From contig NZ_JABANE010000010.1 in the NCBI RefSeq assembly GCF_012844305.1, positions 1 to 64,000 on the forward strand: a DNA stretch of 64,000 nt, read 5' to 3'. Of the stretch, positions 9,867-17,931 are shown one piece after another. The notes beneath the pieces were generated by a model. That model was not told where the DNA came from, ran no database searches, and worked only from the letters and a program-made list of their open reading frames with translations. Within the stretch, counting starts at the first letter, position 1. The number at the start of each line of letters is the position of its first letter. Position numbers and translations under genes: made by a program. This stretch comes from Flammeovirga aprica JL-4. Lineage in GTDB: Bacteria > Bacteroidota > Bacteroidia > Cytophagales > Flammeovirgaceae.

Positions 9867-10591
9867 ATCGTTATTTCTTCTAATTGTACCCAACCTTCAC
9901 TATTACCAAGATATGAAGGAGCTAAAGGTGTATGTGAAATTTGTTCTATAGCTTGCCAAACTGATTCAGTAGTATTTATCGCTACCTGATAACATCCTTT
10001 TGTAAATGGATCTTCACCTAATTCTATATATTCCCGATTCACTATTGTTGTATAGTAGGTTGGAAATTGTTTAATATTTTTTTTAAAAAATGCTTTATAA
10101 TCACCTTCTTTGATCTTCCTTTTTTCATCTTTTGGCAATCTATATTTCCTGTCTATTAATTTCCAATCAAGATTAGGAGTACCGTTAGCATGAACAACCT
10201 GTTCGTCTGTACGTTTCATTGATTGTGTCCAATAATCATCATAACGTACCAAAATAGGAGGTGAAACGATTGGATTCAGCACTTCTAGATGATCTTGTAA
10301 AAGTGTTTGAAAACCTACAGCAGAAGTTCCAGCAATACTGTCATACTTATACTTTTTCTTCAGTTCCTTTTTTATCTTTTTTAAGAGGTTGGAACGAATA
10401 TCAGAATGAAAATGCCAACCAAACAGGTTCTCTAACATTCCATATATCATATAGTTAGAAGGTGCTGATTGACTTCGATAATACGCTCCAGGCATTGAAG
10501 TTACCAACGATAATGGAGCTAAAGGACGAATATGTAATTTTCCTGAAATGACTTTTTCAGGAGCTTCAAAAAGTAATTTTATATCTACCAT
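9863..10591 (-). CDS. cas5: Cas5, crRNA 5'-handle binding subunit
   Basis: A 242-residue RAMP protein. It has the Cas5 N-terminal pattern, a short beta strand then PLAPLSLVTSMPG, followed by PSNYMIYGMLENLFGWHF, which corresponds to the family's 'P.s.i.GMl...lG'. Cas5 caps the crRNA 5' handle next to Cas8. It follows cas6 by 3 nt and overlaps cas8 by 4 nt. At 242 residues it resembles Cas5 of Bacteroidota I-B/PGING systems. The function is well supported by motif and context; the subtype letter is an inference. Confidence 0.88.
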   Translation of the reverse strand: MVDIKLLFEAPEKVISGKLHIRPLAPLSLVTSMPGAYYRSQSAPSNYMIYGMLENLFGWHFHSDIRSNLLKKIKKELKKKYKYDSIAGTSAVGFQTLLQDHLEVLNPIVSPPILVRYDDYWTQSMKRTDEQVVHANGTPNLDWKLIDRKYRLPKDEKRKIKEGDYKAFFKKNIKQFPTYYTTIVNREYIELGEDPFTKGCYQVAINTTESVWQAIEQISHTPLAPSYLGNSEGWVQLEEITI

Positions 10592-10594
10592 TTT

Positions 10595-11416
10595 CTAAAT
10601 ATTTTTAACTTCAACCATACCTAACCCTAAAGTATTCAGCATTCCAAGTCCAGATTTATAAAGTACCTCATGAACTTCGATCGGGGCAGTGACTGTAAAG
10701 TCGTAGTAATGTGTGATTATTGTAGATTCTTTTTCCATAAATTTTGCTCTTTCATTTCGTGAGCCATAATATTTATTCAATTGAAAATTAATCTCATTCT
10801 CTAAAAATCCTTCTGTATTTTCAATTTTATCATGCAGTACCAAAGACTTAATTTTTGATTTAATATTTTCTATTAGATAGTATTCATACTCTTCGTAAAA
10901 GTTTTTCTGAAATTTTCTATTTCTAGAACAAGGATGTATAAAATCGTTTTTCTTACCATCTACAATTTCTTGTCTACCTCTTTTCAAAAAAACTGGACTT
11001 AGCAATTCATATTGCATTGTCTTTTGAAAAACAGGTTGAGATATACTTTGAATGTTTTCAATCATGAAAAACATTTTCCCTAATCGATCTTCTTTACTTT
11101 GAAAAAGCCCTTTAATAAAATTCTCTCCAATTTCGTTCACTGAAAAAGATATATGTAAATATGCAGTATCCCCCTCTTTTATTTCAAAATCACTTTTACC
11201 TCTAAATCCCATTTTTCGTTCGTAAAATAGATCTGAGATAACAGTATGTTTAAAAGTTTTTTCCCCTTCTAATTTATATCCTTCATCATGAATAAACTTG
11301 GCGAAGTCAGGGTTATTTTGACTTAATACTTTATAAAAAAAACCTTGAAGTAATGACTTATAATTATTAAACAATACACCTGTATTGAGCCACTTAATTT
11401 TAAATAGAAATCGCAT
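10595..11416 (-). CDS. cas6: Cas6, crRNA-processing endoribonuclease
   Basis: A 273-residue protein with the Cas6 signature. The C-terminal glycine-rich loop reads GLGMLNTLGLGMVEV, like the family's 'GlG..ns.GfG.v'. His43 (FIHDEGY) is a candidate for the catalytic histidine normally found in this N-terminal segment. Cas6 cuts each repeat transcript upstream of ATTGAAAC to make mature crRNAs. It is the first gene of the cas operon proper, and its own promoter motif lies in the 59-nt gap after the WYL gene. Confidence 0.93.
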   Translation of the reverse strand: MRFLFKIKWLNTGVLFNNYKSLLQGFFYKVLSQNNPDFAKFIHDEGYKLEGEKTFKHTVISDLFYERKMGFRGKSDFEIKEGDTAYLHISFSVNEIGENFIKGLFQSKEDRLGKMFFMIENIQSISQPVFQKTMQYELLSPVFLKRGRQEIVDGKKNDFIHPCSRNRKFQKNFYEEYEYYLIENIKSKIKSLVLHDKIENTEGFLENEINFQLNKYYGSRNERAKFMEKESTIITHYYDFTVTAPIEVHEVLYKSGLGMLNTLGLGMVEVKNI

Positions 11417-11439
11417 TGTATTTTAATTTTATAATAATT

Positions 11440-11474
11440 CAAATATATTTCCCACATGCACTATCCTACTGTGC
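11440..11474 (-). promoter_or_regulatory. Promoter and candidate operator before cas6
   Basis: On the minus strand TATATTTG (11447-11440) matches the -7 box TAnnTTTG exactly, 24 nt before the cas6 ATG. Just upstream lies an interrupted palindrome, GCAC-tatcctact-GTGC (11458-11474), in the region where RNA polymerase contacts -20 to -35. This fits a regulated internal promoter for the effector genes, with the neighbouring WYL protein as the obvious candidate ligand. The motifs are seen; the regulation is inferred. Confidence 0.55.
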
Positions 11475-11475
11475 T

Positions 11476-12366
11476 TTAAAAATTTCTCATGATTTTTATT
11501 AGATGATCTCTAAACTCTTGAGGCTGAACATCTGATATTTGATCTAACATTCCCAACACAAAACGGCCCACTCCAGTATACTTCCCCACTTTACTATTGA
11601 ATTCATATTGATTGTCTGATAGCTTCTTCACTTCATTGGAAGAACAAGGAAACTCTTCACAAAATATATTATTGGCTTTTTTAGTCATTTTAAAACTCAC
11701 AGGAAGTACTTCTTCTAATGGACTAGAGAATCCAAATGAGTCATGAAATTTGATTATATAATGTTGTTGATGAGTAGATTGCTCTTTTGATACCTCAACT
11801 CCATTAATTCTAGAAAGCTTGAAAGTTTTACAAGTTTTTGACTCACAATCATAAGCATATAATTGTTCCTTATTGGATGTTAGTTCTATCGGTTCAATCT
11901 TGTAATCTTTCACCTCACCTCTTGATATATAATTATAAAGTCGAACCTTCTTTTGGTTTTGAATTGCAAAAGATAGTTTTTCGTACAACAGAAAACGATT
12001 ATCAGGAATCAGAATAGAGTCATTAATTAATATACTTACGCTATTATTAATTCTTTTAAACGCTTCATAGTCTATTTCTTTTAATAACCGAAGTTGGTCA
12101 AACAATAATTCTTTATCAGTAGAAGACAAAAGAGGCTGTCTAAATTTTTGATCCTTAGAAAAATAGTATGTCTTCACTCTTGAAACTTCATTCCTTGACA
12201 CTATTGTCAACGGGTAATACATATCTTCTATTAGATCCCTATCATTTTTAAATTGATTTCTGTGTTTTCCGAACTTTTTACAATAATCCTCTGAAGAAAT
12301 ACCAATTGTTTCTAAAAGCCGTATAATTTCTATAATTCGATAAAGTTGCTTCTTAGGGGCAGGCAT
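11476..12366 (-). CDS. WYL-domain transcription regulator of the cas locus
   Basis: A 296-residue protein. The N-terminal part (about 1-60) is a DNA-binding-like helical region, and the WYL domain lies around 130-205 (KVRLYNYISRGEVKDYKIEPIEL through TCKTFKLSRINGVEV), with a C-terminal WCX-like domain. WYL regulators often sit beside CRISPR-cas or phage-defence operons and respond to nucleic-acid-type ligands. Here it precedes cas6 on the same strand. The 8-bp inverted repeat upstream of its own start (12418-12448) suggests autoregulation. The specific ligand is unknown. Confidence 0.88.
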   Translation of the reverse strand: MPAPKKQLYRIIEIIRLLETIGISSEDYCKKFGKHRNQFKNDRDLIEDMYYPLTIVSRNEVSRVKTYYFSKDQKFRQPLLSSTDKELLFDQLRLLKEIDYEAFKRINNSVSILINDSILIPDNRFLLYEKLSFAIQNQKKVRLYNYISRGEVKDYKIEPIELTSNKEQLYAYDCESKTCKTFKLSRINGVEVSKEQSTHQQHYIIKFHDSFGFSSPLEEVLPVSFKMTKKANNIFCEEFPCSSNEVKKLSDNQYEFNSKVGKYTGVGRFVLGMLDQISDVQPQEFRDHLIKIMRNF

Positions 12367-12417
12367 GTTGTCATTAAATTGGTTTGCTAGGTTAATTACT
12401 TTTTTACAATGTTATAC

Positions 12418-12448
12418 AATTAGCAAATCATTGTCAAGAATGCTAATT
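12418..12448 (-). promoter_or_regulatory. Inverted repeat upstream of the WYL regulator
   Basis: AATTAGCA and TGCTAATT form perfect 8-bp arms 15 nt apart, 52-82 nt upstream of the WYL start codon. Size and position suit an operator for a dimeric regulator. It is unlike the GCAC/GTGC site in front of cas6, so the two may bind different proteins. No clear -7 box is visible next to it. Confidence 0.4.
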
Positions 12449-12672
12449 CATTAAGTTTTTTTAATCGTAGAAAAGTATCCTTTCTTTTTTAATTTATAAT
12501 TCGTGAGTAAATGCGAAACTTACTCTCACATTCCAAAAAACATAAAATGTTACTCCAAAATCATAATCATTCCCTCCTTTTTTATTGGGATATCAATACA
12601 TTCTCTCTAATAGCGTGAAAAATTGATTGGGAACTCTCTTGAAAAAGAGTAAAATGAAATAGTTGTTCCCTT
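12449..12672. other. Intergenic spacer between the WYL gene and the HTH protein
   Basis: There is no gene. A bulged stem-loop GTGAGTAA...TTACTCTCAC lies at 12503-12529, and CTCTTgaaaaAGAG lies near 12640 just after the HTH gene's stop. The second could be a weak terminator for that minus-strand gene. I see no inverted repeats marking the end of an insertion sequence. Confidence 0.4.
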
Positions 12673-13503
12673 TTAAGCGACGATTGAATACACTTCTCTC
12701 AGGATTACAGGTAATATTACGTTCTCCGACACCAGTGTTTTTATATTCTTCTGATTTTTTTTGACAGGTTGAAAAATAACTTCAGGGTATTCTATTAAAA
12801 GCTGAAAGTACTGCCAATCATTTTTAAAGTGGTAAAGCTTTGGCAGAGATAATCGAAGAGCATAAATGTGATACTTAAACCCTTTCTTTTGGAAAACAAA
12901 TTTGTATTTTCTTCTCTCTCTTGAACTATCGGAACGCCAAAAAATTTCACGGCGTTCAGCATATAAAAAATATTTGGTACGGAAAGTAAAAGAGGTTTTA
13001 CGGGGTTTTGTTTTCGACATGCTTCCCACAACTTTCTTTCGGGTTTTAGCAAATTGATGGGCTTTTATGGCTTGATATTTTTGGTGCTTTGCATTTCTCT
13101 TTATCTCTCTATAGATAGTTGAAATATGTACGTTCAATGCTTCTGCAATCTTAGTTTTAGAAATGCCTGCATCCAATAATATTTGAAGGTATTTTCGATG
13201 AACAATCGTCAGGTGAGGTTGCCTTTTCTCCAAAAGATCTAGTTCTAATTCAATTTCGCTGAGTTGGGCTATTAATTTTAATTTATTTGTTTCTAAAGCT
13301 TTGGTCCGTTGATCAGACCAACTGAATGTTTCCTGCGAGTGGATTATACTTTTGAGATCATGACTCTTTTTTCTTTGAAGAGACAATAGTTCTTCTCTTT
13401 TCCGCTTTTTTTCAGATGCCATATATATTTCCAACTCATTTTTAATGATTTGGAATAATGTTGTTTCGATTTCAGGTGATATGGCTTTATTCTGAGATTT
13501 CAT
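12673..13503 (-). CDS. Orphan protein with IS30-type helix-turn-helix
   Basis: A 276-residue protein. Residues about 1-85 are charged and probably coiled-coil. Residues 88-145 are an IS30/HTH_38-type domain, with GISKTKIAEALNVHISTIYREIKRNA followed by the typical Y.A..A...A..RKK stretch. IS30 transposases continue with a DDE nuclease, but the C-terminal 130 residues here are basic and show no DDE motif, and I found no terminal inverted repeats. It may be a truncated or diverged transposase, or a repurposed DNA-binding protein. It is on the same strand as the cas locus but about 300 nt upstream of the WYL gene. Confidence 0.65.
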   Translation of the reverse strand: MKSQNKAISPEIETTLFQIIKNELEIYMASEKKRKREELLSLQRKKSHDLKSIIHSQETFSWSDQRTKALETNKLKLIAQLSEIELELDLLEKRQPHLTIVHRKYLQILLDAGISKTKIAEALNVHISTIYREIKRNAKHQKYQAIKAHQFAKTRKKVVGSMSKTKPRKTSFTFRTKYFLYAERREIFWRSDSSRERRKYKFVFQKKGFKYHIYALRLSLPKLYHFKNDWQYFQLLIEYPEVIFQPVKKNQKNIKTLVSENVILPVILREVYSIVA

Positions 13504-13734
13504 TTTAGGGTAGAAATAGTTGCTATTTGTAATCTAAATGTTTCTTTTCAAGAAAAGAAATCTTCTTTATCAAATTGTTCTTATCTAATAGATATTGAAA
13601 CAATTTTAGGTAAGAACTAAGAGATATAAAAATGGTTCTTGCATTGCAACGTCCACCGAACCACTATAAATCCCTCTTTACGGATCATTTTCTTAATTCA
13701 AACAATCTTCTATCTTATCATCAAAGGCAAACTA

Positions 13735-13774
13735 AAAAAAGCAATCTCCTTCTCAAAAAAGAGATCGCTTTTTT
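13735..13774 (-). terminator. Intrinsic terminator downstream of the TrpF-like gene
   Basis: AAAAAAGCAATCTC (13735-13748) pairs with GAGATCGCTTTTTT (13761-13774). The single mismatch becomes a G-U pair only in the minus-strand RNA, and a U-run follows on that strand. This points to termination of the TrpF-like transcript after it has passed the structured repeat at 13796-13956. Confidence 0.75.
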
Positions 13775-13795
13775 AATATCTAAAAGTCAGAAATA

Positions 13796-13956
13796 AAGTA
13801 GTTGAACATTTAAAATTGGGAGAAATTGGATCATTATTTTTTAGTCTAATCAAGACAGAATAGAAGAGCATAACCATAGTTACGTGATGACATTCTAACG
13901 CAGAGTAGGCTAAAAAAGAAAATCCAAAACTTCCGATTTTAATTGTACTACTGCTT
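13796..13956 (-). repeat. Structured intergenic repeat, copy A
   Basis: A 161-nt hairpin element whose termini pair (AAGTAGT with ACTACTgCTT). A second nested stem is built of TTTTTTAGtCTA/TAGgCTAAAAAA, and a conserved core contains GAAGAGCATA and CATTCTAACG. The high-coordinate terminus includes the TAA stop of the TrpF-like gene. It aligns along its length with 15607-15769 (reverse orientation) and with the architecture of 57642-57803. Stems are kept although their bases change between copies. Confidence 0.75.
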
Positions 13957-14566
13957 AATCCCACTCATCCGCTTCGATTGCCTCAATCACTTCTACCAAT
14001 CCATCGAAAGTATTTACACCCACTGAAACTTCAGAACCACCTTTTAAGGCAATACCTTCTGGATTTACAGTTTCTAATACATCGTTGATAGAATTTTCAT
14101 CAAAACCACCTGCGATTAAGATTTTATATTCCTCCGTAAATGTTTTTAATTGCTTTAATGTTTCCTCAGACAACGTTTCTTCAAACTCCAATTGGAACAT
14201 TTCCACTTGCTGTTCCAGCATTGACATTTGCTGTTCGATTTCTGAAAGGTTATTTTCTACTTTAATTCTGAAAATTAAAGGCTTTCCTAATTTCGATAAA
14301 TCATTGACTAAAGCAGGGTTGTCTGTCACTAAAACATCAATAGCTTCGTATTCTTCCAAATTCACTTCAGCAGATTCGTACAGTTCGCCGGCAAATTTAA
14401 TACCTGCTAACCAGCTTGCAATTTCTTTAAACTTATCAGGAGACACATAACGTTTGTGTGATGCCTCAATGGGAAAGCCAATCAGCTCTACTCCCATTCC
14501 TGCACAGTATCTTCCATCTCCTAAATTATCTACATCAGAAACAAAAACGCGTGTATTCAGTGCCAT
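13955..14566 (-). CDS. Degenerate TrpF-like (phosphoribosylanthranilate isomerase fold) protein
   Basis: A 203-residue protein with TIM-barrel TrpF features: DNLGDGRYCAGMGVELIGF near the start (compare 'TnleDA..a...GaD.lGFvF'), KRYVSPDKFKEI (the family's 'PRyVsp.qa..I'), and a C-terminal IAGGFDENSINDVL (the 'aGGL.p.Nv' phosphate-binding segment). The catalytic cysteine of the KICG motif is replaced (RVFVSD), so normal isomerase activity is doubtful. There are no trp genes beside it; hisE is divergent 340 nt away. It may be a binding or regulatory protein, or have another substrate. The structured repeat starts at its stop codon. Confidence 0.65.
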   Translation of the reverse strand: MALNTRVFVSDVDNLGDGRYCAGMGVELIGFPIEASHKRYVSPDKFKEIASWLAGIKFAGELYESAEVNLEEYEAIDVLVTDNPALVNDLSKLGKPLIFRIKVENNLSEIEQQMSMLEQQVEMFQLEFEETLSEETLKQLKTFTEEYKILIAGGFDENSINDVLETVNPEGIALKGGSEVSVGVNTFDGLVEVIEAIEADEWD

Positions 14567-14812
14567 ATCTTCAATCGTTATTATTGGAAGTGTATTCTTG
14601 TTAGTGAATCCACTTGAATGTTATAATAAATTTATTTTTGCAAAGGTTGTAAAATTGATCGAAACCAAAAAGCCCCTTTCATAGTTTATTTCAAAAGGAA
14701 CATTTTGTTCTCTTTTTTTAGGAGATCAATGGAGCCAAAGTAGGTGGCGTTTATGAATAAAACATGTAATTCCTCTCTGCCATATTATTTTTCCATTGAT
14801 TCATAGGAGAAT

Positions 14813-14845
14813 TTGAAATTCTGAAAAATAAAATCTGTACCTTTG
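14813..14845 (+). promoter_or_regulatory. Promoter of hisE
   Basis: TACCTTTG (14838-14845) is a perfect -7 box TAnnTTTG, and TTG at 14813-14815 lies 22 nt upstream, near the place of the Bacteroidota -33 element. The predicted RNA begins around 14850, leaving a 5' leader of about 55 nt before the hisE ATG at 14907. No riboswitch-like structure was recognised in it. The rest of the 14567-14837 gap holds nothing I can name. Confidence 0.6.
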
Positions 14846-14906
14846 CGCTTAAGAAAGAGTGTATTAGACAGATTACACTAAGTTAACAAAACAATTACAC
14901 GTTACT

Positions 14907-15191
14907 ATGTCAATAAAATTTCTTGAAGCTTTAGAGCAGACCATCAAAGACAGACATGATAATCCTTCAGACACTTCTTATACAAGTAGTCTTTTTGCAA
15001 AAGGGATCAATAAGGTTGCTCAAAAAGTAGGTGAAGAAGCGGTAGAATTAGTCATCGAAGCAAAGGATGATAATGAAGAATTATTCCTAAATGAGGCGGC
15101 CGATTTAATGTACCATTATATTGTACTATTGCGTGCTAAAGGTTACAGTTTAGAGGATGTGACGAAAATTTTGGAAGAACGTCACAAGTAA
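14907..15191 (+). CDS. hisE: Phosphoribosyl-ATP pyrophosphatase HisE
   Basis: A 94-residue all-alpha NTP pyrophosphohydrolase of the HisE family. The metal-binding signature is clear: KVGEEAVELVIEAK, then NEAADLMYHYIVLL (the E-E-x-x-E and E-x-x-D pattern). It hydrolyses phosphoribosyl-ATP to phosphoribosyl-AMP in histidine biosynthesis. Many Bacteroidota carry HisE fused to HisI; here it is a separate gene with no other his genes in the window. The divergent TrpF-like protein also resembles an enzyme acting on a phosphoribosyl substrate. That may be coincidence. Confidence 0.94.
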   Translation: MSIKFLEALEQTIKDRHDNPSDTSYTSSLFAKGINKVAQKVGEEAVELVIEAKDDNEELFLNEAADLMYHYIVLLRAKGYSLEDVTKILEERHK

Positions 15192-15257
15192 ATTATTAAG
15201 TATGCTTGATTTTGTTTAAATTAATAGAACAGAAACAACATACTACCCAAGAAACAC

Positions 15258-15608
15258 ATGAAAACCTTAGAATCTATATCATTTCAGAACTTCGAGCTCA
15301 TAGATGAGTATCTCAACGGTAAACTCACCTCTGTAGAAAGTCAAACACTTTTGAGGAGGCTGACGATTGACCATGAACTGAGGGAAGATTTTGATTTGGT
15401 GGTGGAGATGAGTACAGATATGGTTTCTTGGCCAATAGAGAAAAAGAACAGAATACGCATCGCTTTTGCAACAAGACATTCCAAGGCTGTGGTTTCACAG
15501 AGTAAAGCCAGTTTAGCTAAAGACCTTGTCGCTTATGGCACTGCAACAATTGCCGCCGCGGGCTTGCTGGTCTTTGTCAGTGGCTTGTTTGTATTCTTCG
15601 CTTCATAA
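15258..15608 (+). CDS. Anti-sigma-factor-like single-pass membrane protein
   Basis: A 116-residue protein. The N-terminal half (FELIDEYLNGKLTSVESQTLLRRLTIDHELREDFDLV) has the helical pattern of Bacteroidota anti-sigma N-termini ('i..yL.g.l...e...fe..l..d.el...'), without zinc ligands. A single hydrophobic helix lies near the C-terminus (about 93-114). No sigma-factor gene is adjacent; hisE is 66 nt upstream on the same strand. It could be a truncated anti-sigma or an unrelated membrane protein. The structured repeat copy B begins at its stop codon. Confidence 0.55.
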   Translation: MKTLESISFQNFELIDEYLNGKLTSVESQTLLRRLTIDHELREDFDLVVEMSTDMVSWPIEKKNRIRIAFATRHSKAVVSQSKASLAKDLVAYGTATIAAAGLLVFVSGLFVFFAS

Positions 15609-15769
15609 GCAGTTATACAATCAAAATCGGAAGTCTTAGATCTTCTTTTTTTGACTACTCAGCGTTAGAATAGTTTCATCACATAGCTATGCTATGCTCT
15701 TCAATTTTGCCTTGATTAGTCAAAAAAATAATAATCTAACTTTTCCCAATTTTAACTGTCTAACTGCTT
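15607..15769 (+). repeat. Structured intergenic repeat, copy B
   Basis: A 163-nt element with terminal inverted repeats TAAGCAGTTA/TAACTGCTTA (15606-15615 and 15761-15770). The inner stem pairs CTTTTTTTGACTA with TAGTCAAAAAAA. The core has GCGTTAGAAT, ATCACATAGCTATG and ATGCTCTTC. The first TA(A) is the stop codon of the upstream gene. Relative to that gene it has the same orientation as copy A has to the TrpF-like gene, and a terminator follows (15785-15816). Confidence 0.75.
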
Positions 15770-15784
15770 AAAATCGTGGAATCG

Positions 15785-15818
15785 AAAAAGGCTACCTTCT
15801 GAAAAGGTAGCCTTTTTT
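15785..15818 (+). terminator. Intrinsic terminator after repeat copy B
   Basis: AAAAAGGCTACCTT (15785-15798) pairs perfectly with AAGGTAGCCTTTTT around a 4-nt loop and runs into T's. It is strong in both directions, and ends the hisE/anti-sigma-like transcript. The remaining 15819-16168 holds no gene I can support. Confidence 0.88.
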
Positions 15819-16168
15819 TGAAAACTAAAAATTATATATCTGATTATCAGCGTAAAATATCTTACTGAGTAGAAATTCTTACAGTAACAAATCAGTGTTT
15901 TGTTATTTGATATTACAAACTTAAGAAAACGAAATACTAAATGAAAGCGAAAATTCGCAAAAAATCCGTTTTTTCATTAAATCTGTGCTATTTTTACATT
16001 TATTAGCCACCATAAAGTATTTTTGATCGTTTTCAGATAGTATCTTGTTGCTATTGAACAGATAAAAGGGTGCTGTGCAAATGTTTTTCGAGTGTTGTGG
16101 ATCATTTGTATTGGTGCTGAAAGTATTTAAAAATCAAATTAGAAACCAAGTTAGTCAATATACATCCT

Positions 16169-17674
16169 GTGATATTAGAAGAAAATATACGCCTTATTTT
16201 CGGTTTGAAAGTCCGAATGCACAGGCAAGAACAAAAATTATCATTATCGGAATTAGCAAAAAAGGCTGAAATGTCCGTTTCCTATATCAACGAAATTGAG
16301 AAGGGAAAGAAATACCCTAAAAGGAATAAAATAACATCGCTTGCGGCTGCTTTAAAAGTATCTTATGATGAGTTGGTTTCTTTGAAAATCTCTAAGAAAT
16401 TAGGGGCTATTTCAAAGTTATTGAACTCCAATATTCTTCAGGAATTACCTCTTGATGTTTTTGGTCTGGAACCAAGAAACCTTCTGGAGCTGATGTCTGA
16501 CGCCCCATCCAAACTTTCTGCTTTTATCAATACTATTGTTGAGATTTCAAGAAATTACAACCTTACTGTAGAAAATTTTTACTTTTCGGTGTTACGTTCT
16601 TATCAAGAAATCCATGATAATTATTTTGAGGAGGTAGAAATCGCCGCTAAAGAGTTCAGAAGAAAAATTATTGACGATGAGAGACCACTGGAAATACAGC
16701 TCCGTCAGTATTTAACAACTTTCTGCAATTATAGAATTGACGAGGAAAGTCTTTCTGAACATGAGCCGTTAGATACTTTAAGAACGGTCATTAAGGTGGA
16801 AGATGATGGCACGAATGTGTTGATGATCAATAAAAAGCTGAACGCCCGCAGACGTACTTTTATTTATGCTCGTGAGGCCGCTTTCCAAGTATTGAACTTG
16901 ACAGAAAGATCAATGACGTATTCATGGATGCAGGTCAAGTCATTTGATATGCTTTTCAATGATTATATGGCCACTTATTTTGCAGGAGCATTCCTTGTTC
17001 CTGAAGAAAAGCTAGTGGAAGATTTACAGGACATTGTGCACAGCAACAGTTTCTCAAATGAGAAAATGCTCAACTTGATTAAAAAGCATAATACATCGCC
17101 GGAGACTTTCCTGCACCGTCTGACAAGTATTCTTCCGAAACACTTCGGCTTAAGCAAAATCTTCTTCCTTCGTCTGGATCATATTCCTGGCTCCAACCGA
17201 TATTCACTCACAAAAGAACTGCACTTGGATGGATTACACAGTCCACACGGTACGGTATTGAGTGAGCACTATTGTAGAAGATGGGTGTCATTGAAAATCT
17301 TTGAAGACCTGGAGCAAGCAAGAGCGGAAGGAAAAGAAGATGAGTATATCTGTGATGCACAAACATCGAGGTATATTACTTCTGGAAAAGAGTACTTCTG
17401 TATCAGTGTAGCAAGGGCATTGCCACTCGTAGACGAAACAATTGACACAAGTATTACAATTGGTTTCTTGATTAATGACAATTTCAAAGAAAAGTCCAAA
17501 TTATGGCAATCTGAAAAAGTAAGGATGGAATTTGTCAACGAAACCTGTGAGCGTTGTCCGTCTGTGGACTGTCAAGTGAGGGCTTCTGATTCAATTGTAT
17601 TGAAAAAAGAACAGCAAGAAAAAGAAAGAATTGCCGCTTTAGAAGCAATTTTAGGAAAACCTGTTGTATCTTAG
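16169..17674 (+). CDS. XRE/ScfR-type transcription regulator (HTH + IrrE-like + DUF2083)
   Basis: A 501-residue protein. Residues about 15-70 are a lambda-repressor-type HTH (LSLSELAKKAEMSVSYINEIEKG). A middle domain resembling ImmA/IrrE peptidases follows (ERSMTYSW...FNDYMATYFAGAFLVPEEKL) but lacks an HExxH. The C-terminal domain carries CERCPSVDCQVR, like the cysteine-bearing DUF2083 region of short-chain fatty-acid regulators. Such proteins usually control methylcitrate or glyoxylate genes, none of which are nearby. The start is a GTG at 16169; Met17 is an alternative. Confidence 0.85.
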   Translation: MILEENIRLIFGLKVRMHRQEQKLSLSELAKKAEMSVSYINEIEKGKKYPKRNKITSLAAALKVSYDELVSLKISKKLGAISKLLNSNILQELPLDVFGLEPRNLLELMSDAPSKLSAFINTIVEISRNYNLTVENFYFSVLRSYQEIHDNYFEEVEIAAKEFRRKIIDDERPLEIQLRQYLTTFCNYRIDEESLSEHEPLDTLRTVIKVEDDGTNVLMINKKLNARRRTFIYAREAAFQVLNLTERSMTYSWMQVKSFDMLFNDYMATYFAGAFLVPEEKLVEDLQDIVHSNSFSNEKMLNLIKKHNTSPETFLHRLTSILPKHFGLSKIFFLRLDHIPGSNRYSLTKELHLDGLHSPHGTVLSEHYCRRWVSLKIFEDLEQARAEGKEDEYICDAQTSRYITSGKEYFCISVARALPLVDETIDTSITIGFLINDNFKEKSKLWQSEKVRMEFVNETCERCPSVDCQVRASDSIVLKKEQQEKERIAALEAILGKPVVS

Positions 17675-17735
17675 TCCAGGAATAATTCTACTGTTAAGGT
17701 TTTGATAGCAATTTAACTGCTAATTATATATAGAG

Positions 17736-17788
17736 AAAGCGAAGGGAATCATGGAATTATTCAATTCTTTAATTTTTCTTCGCTTTTT
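17736..17788 (+). terminator. Intrinsic terminator after the XRE/ScfR gene
   Basis: AAAGCGAAG (17736-17744) pairs with CTTCGCTTT (17778-17786) with a long loop and a T-run. It separates the regulator from the TonB receptor gene. Confidence 0.65.
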
Positions 17789-17931
17789 GCTTAAGATCAT
17801 TTTTTGAATTCTGACTTTAGAAAGATTTCAAAATTAAAGTGTTTTGACGTGTTGTTTTTATGTCTTAATACTGATTCTCTTTGATAAATAGATCACTCTA
17901 TTACTTATATTTTTTGTCGTCAAATATTTCA

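Noticed and set aside
12795..13052. 85-codon frame within the HTH gene, as evidence for a frameshifted transposase
   Set aside because: The alternative frame has no DDE motif or IS30-like sequence, so it does not repair the gene.
13504..13734. Search for insertion-sequence ends around the HTH gene
   Set aside because: No inverted repeat pair or target duplication was visible on the two sides.
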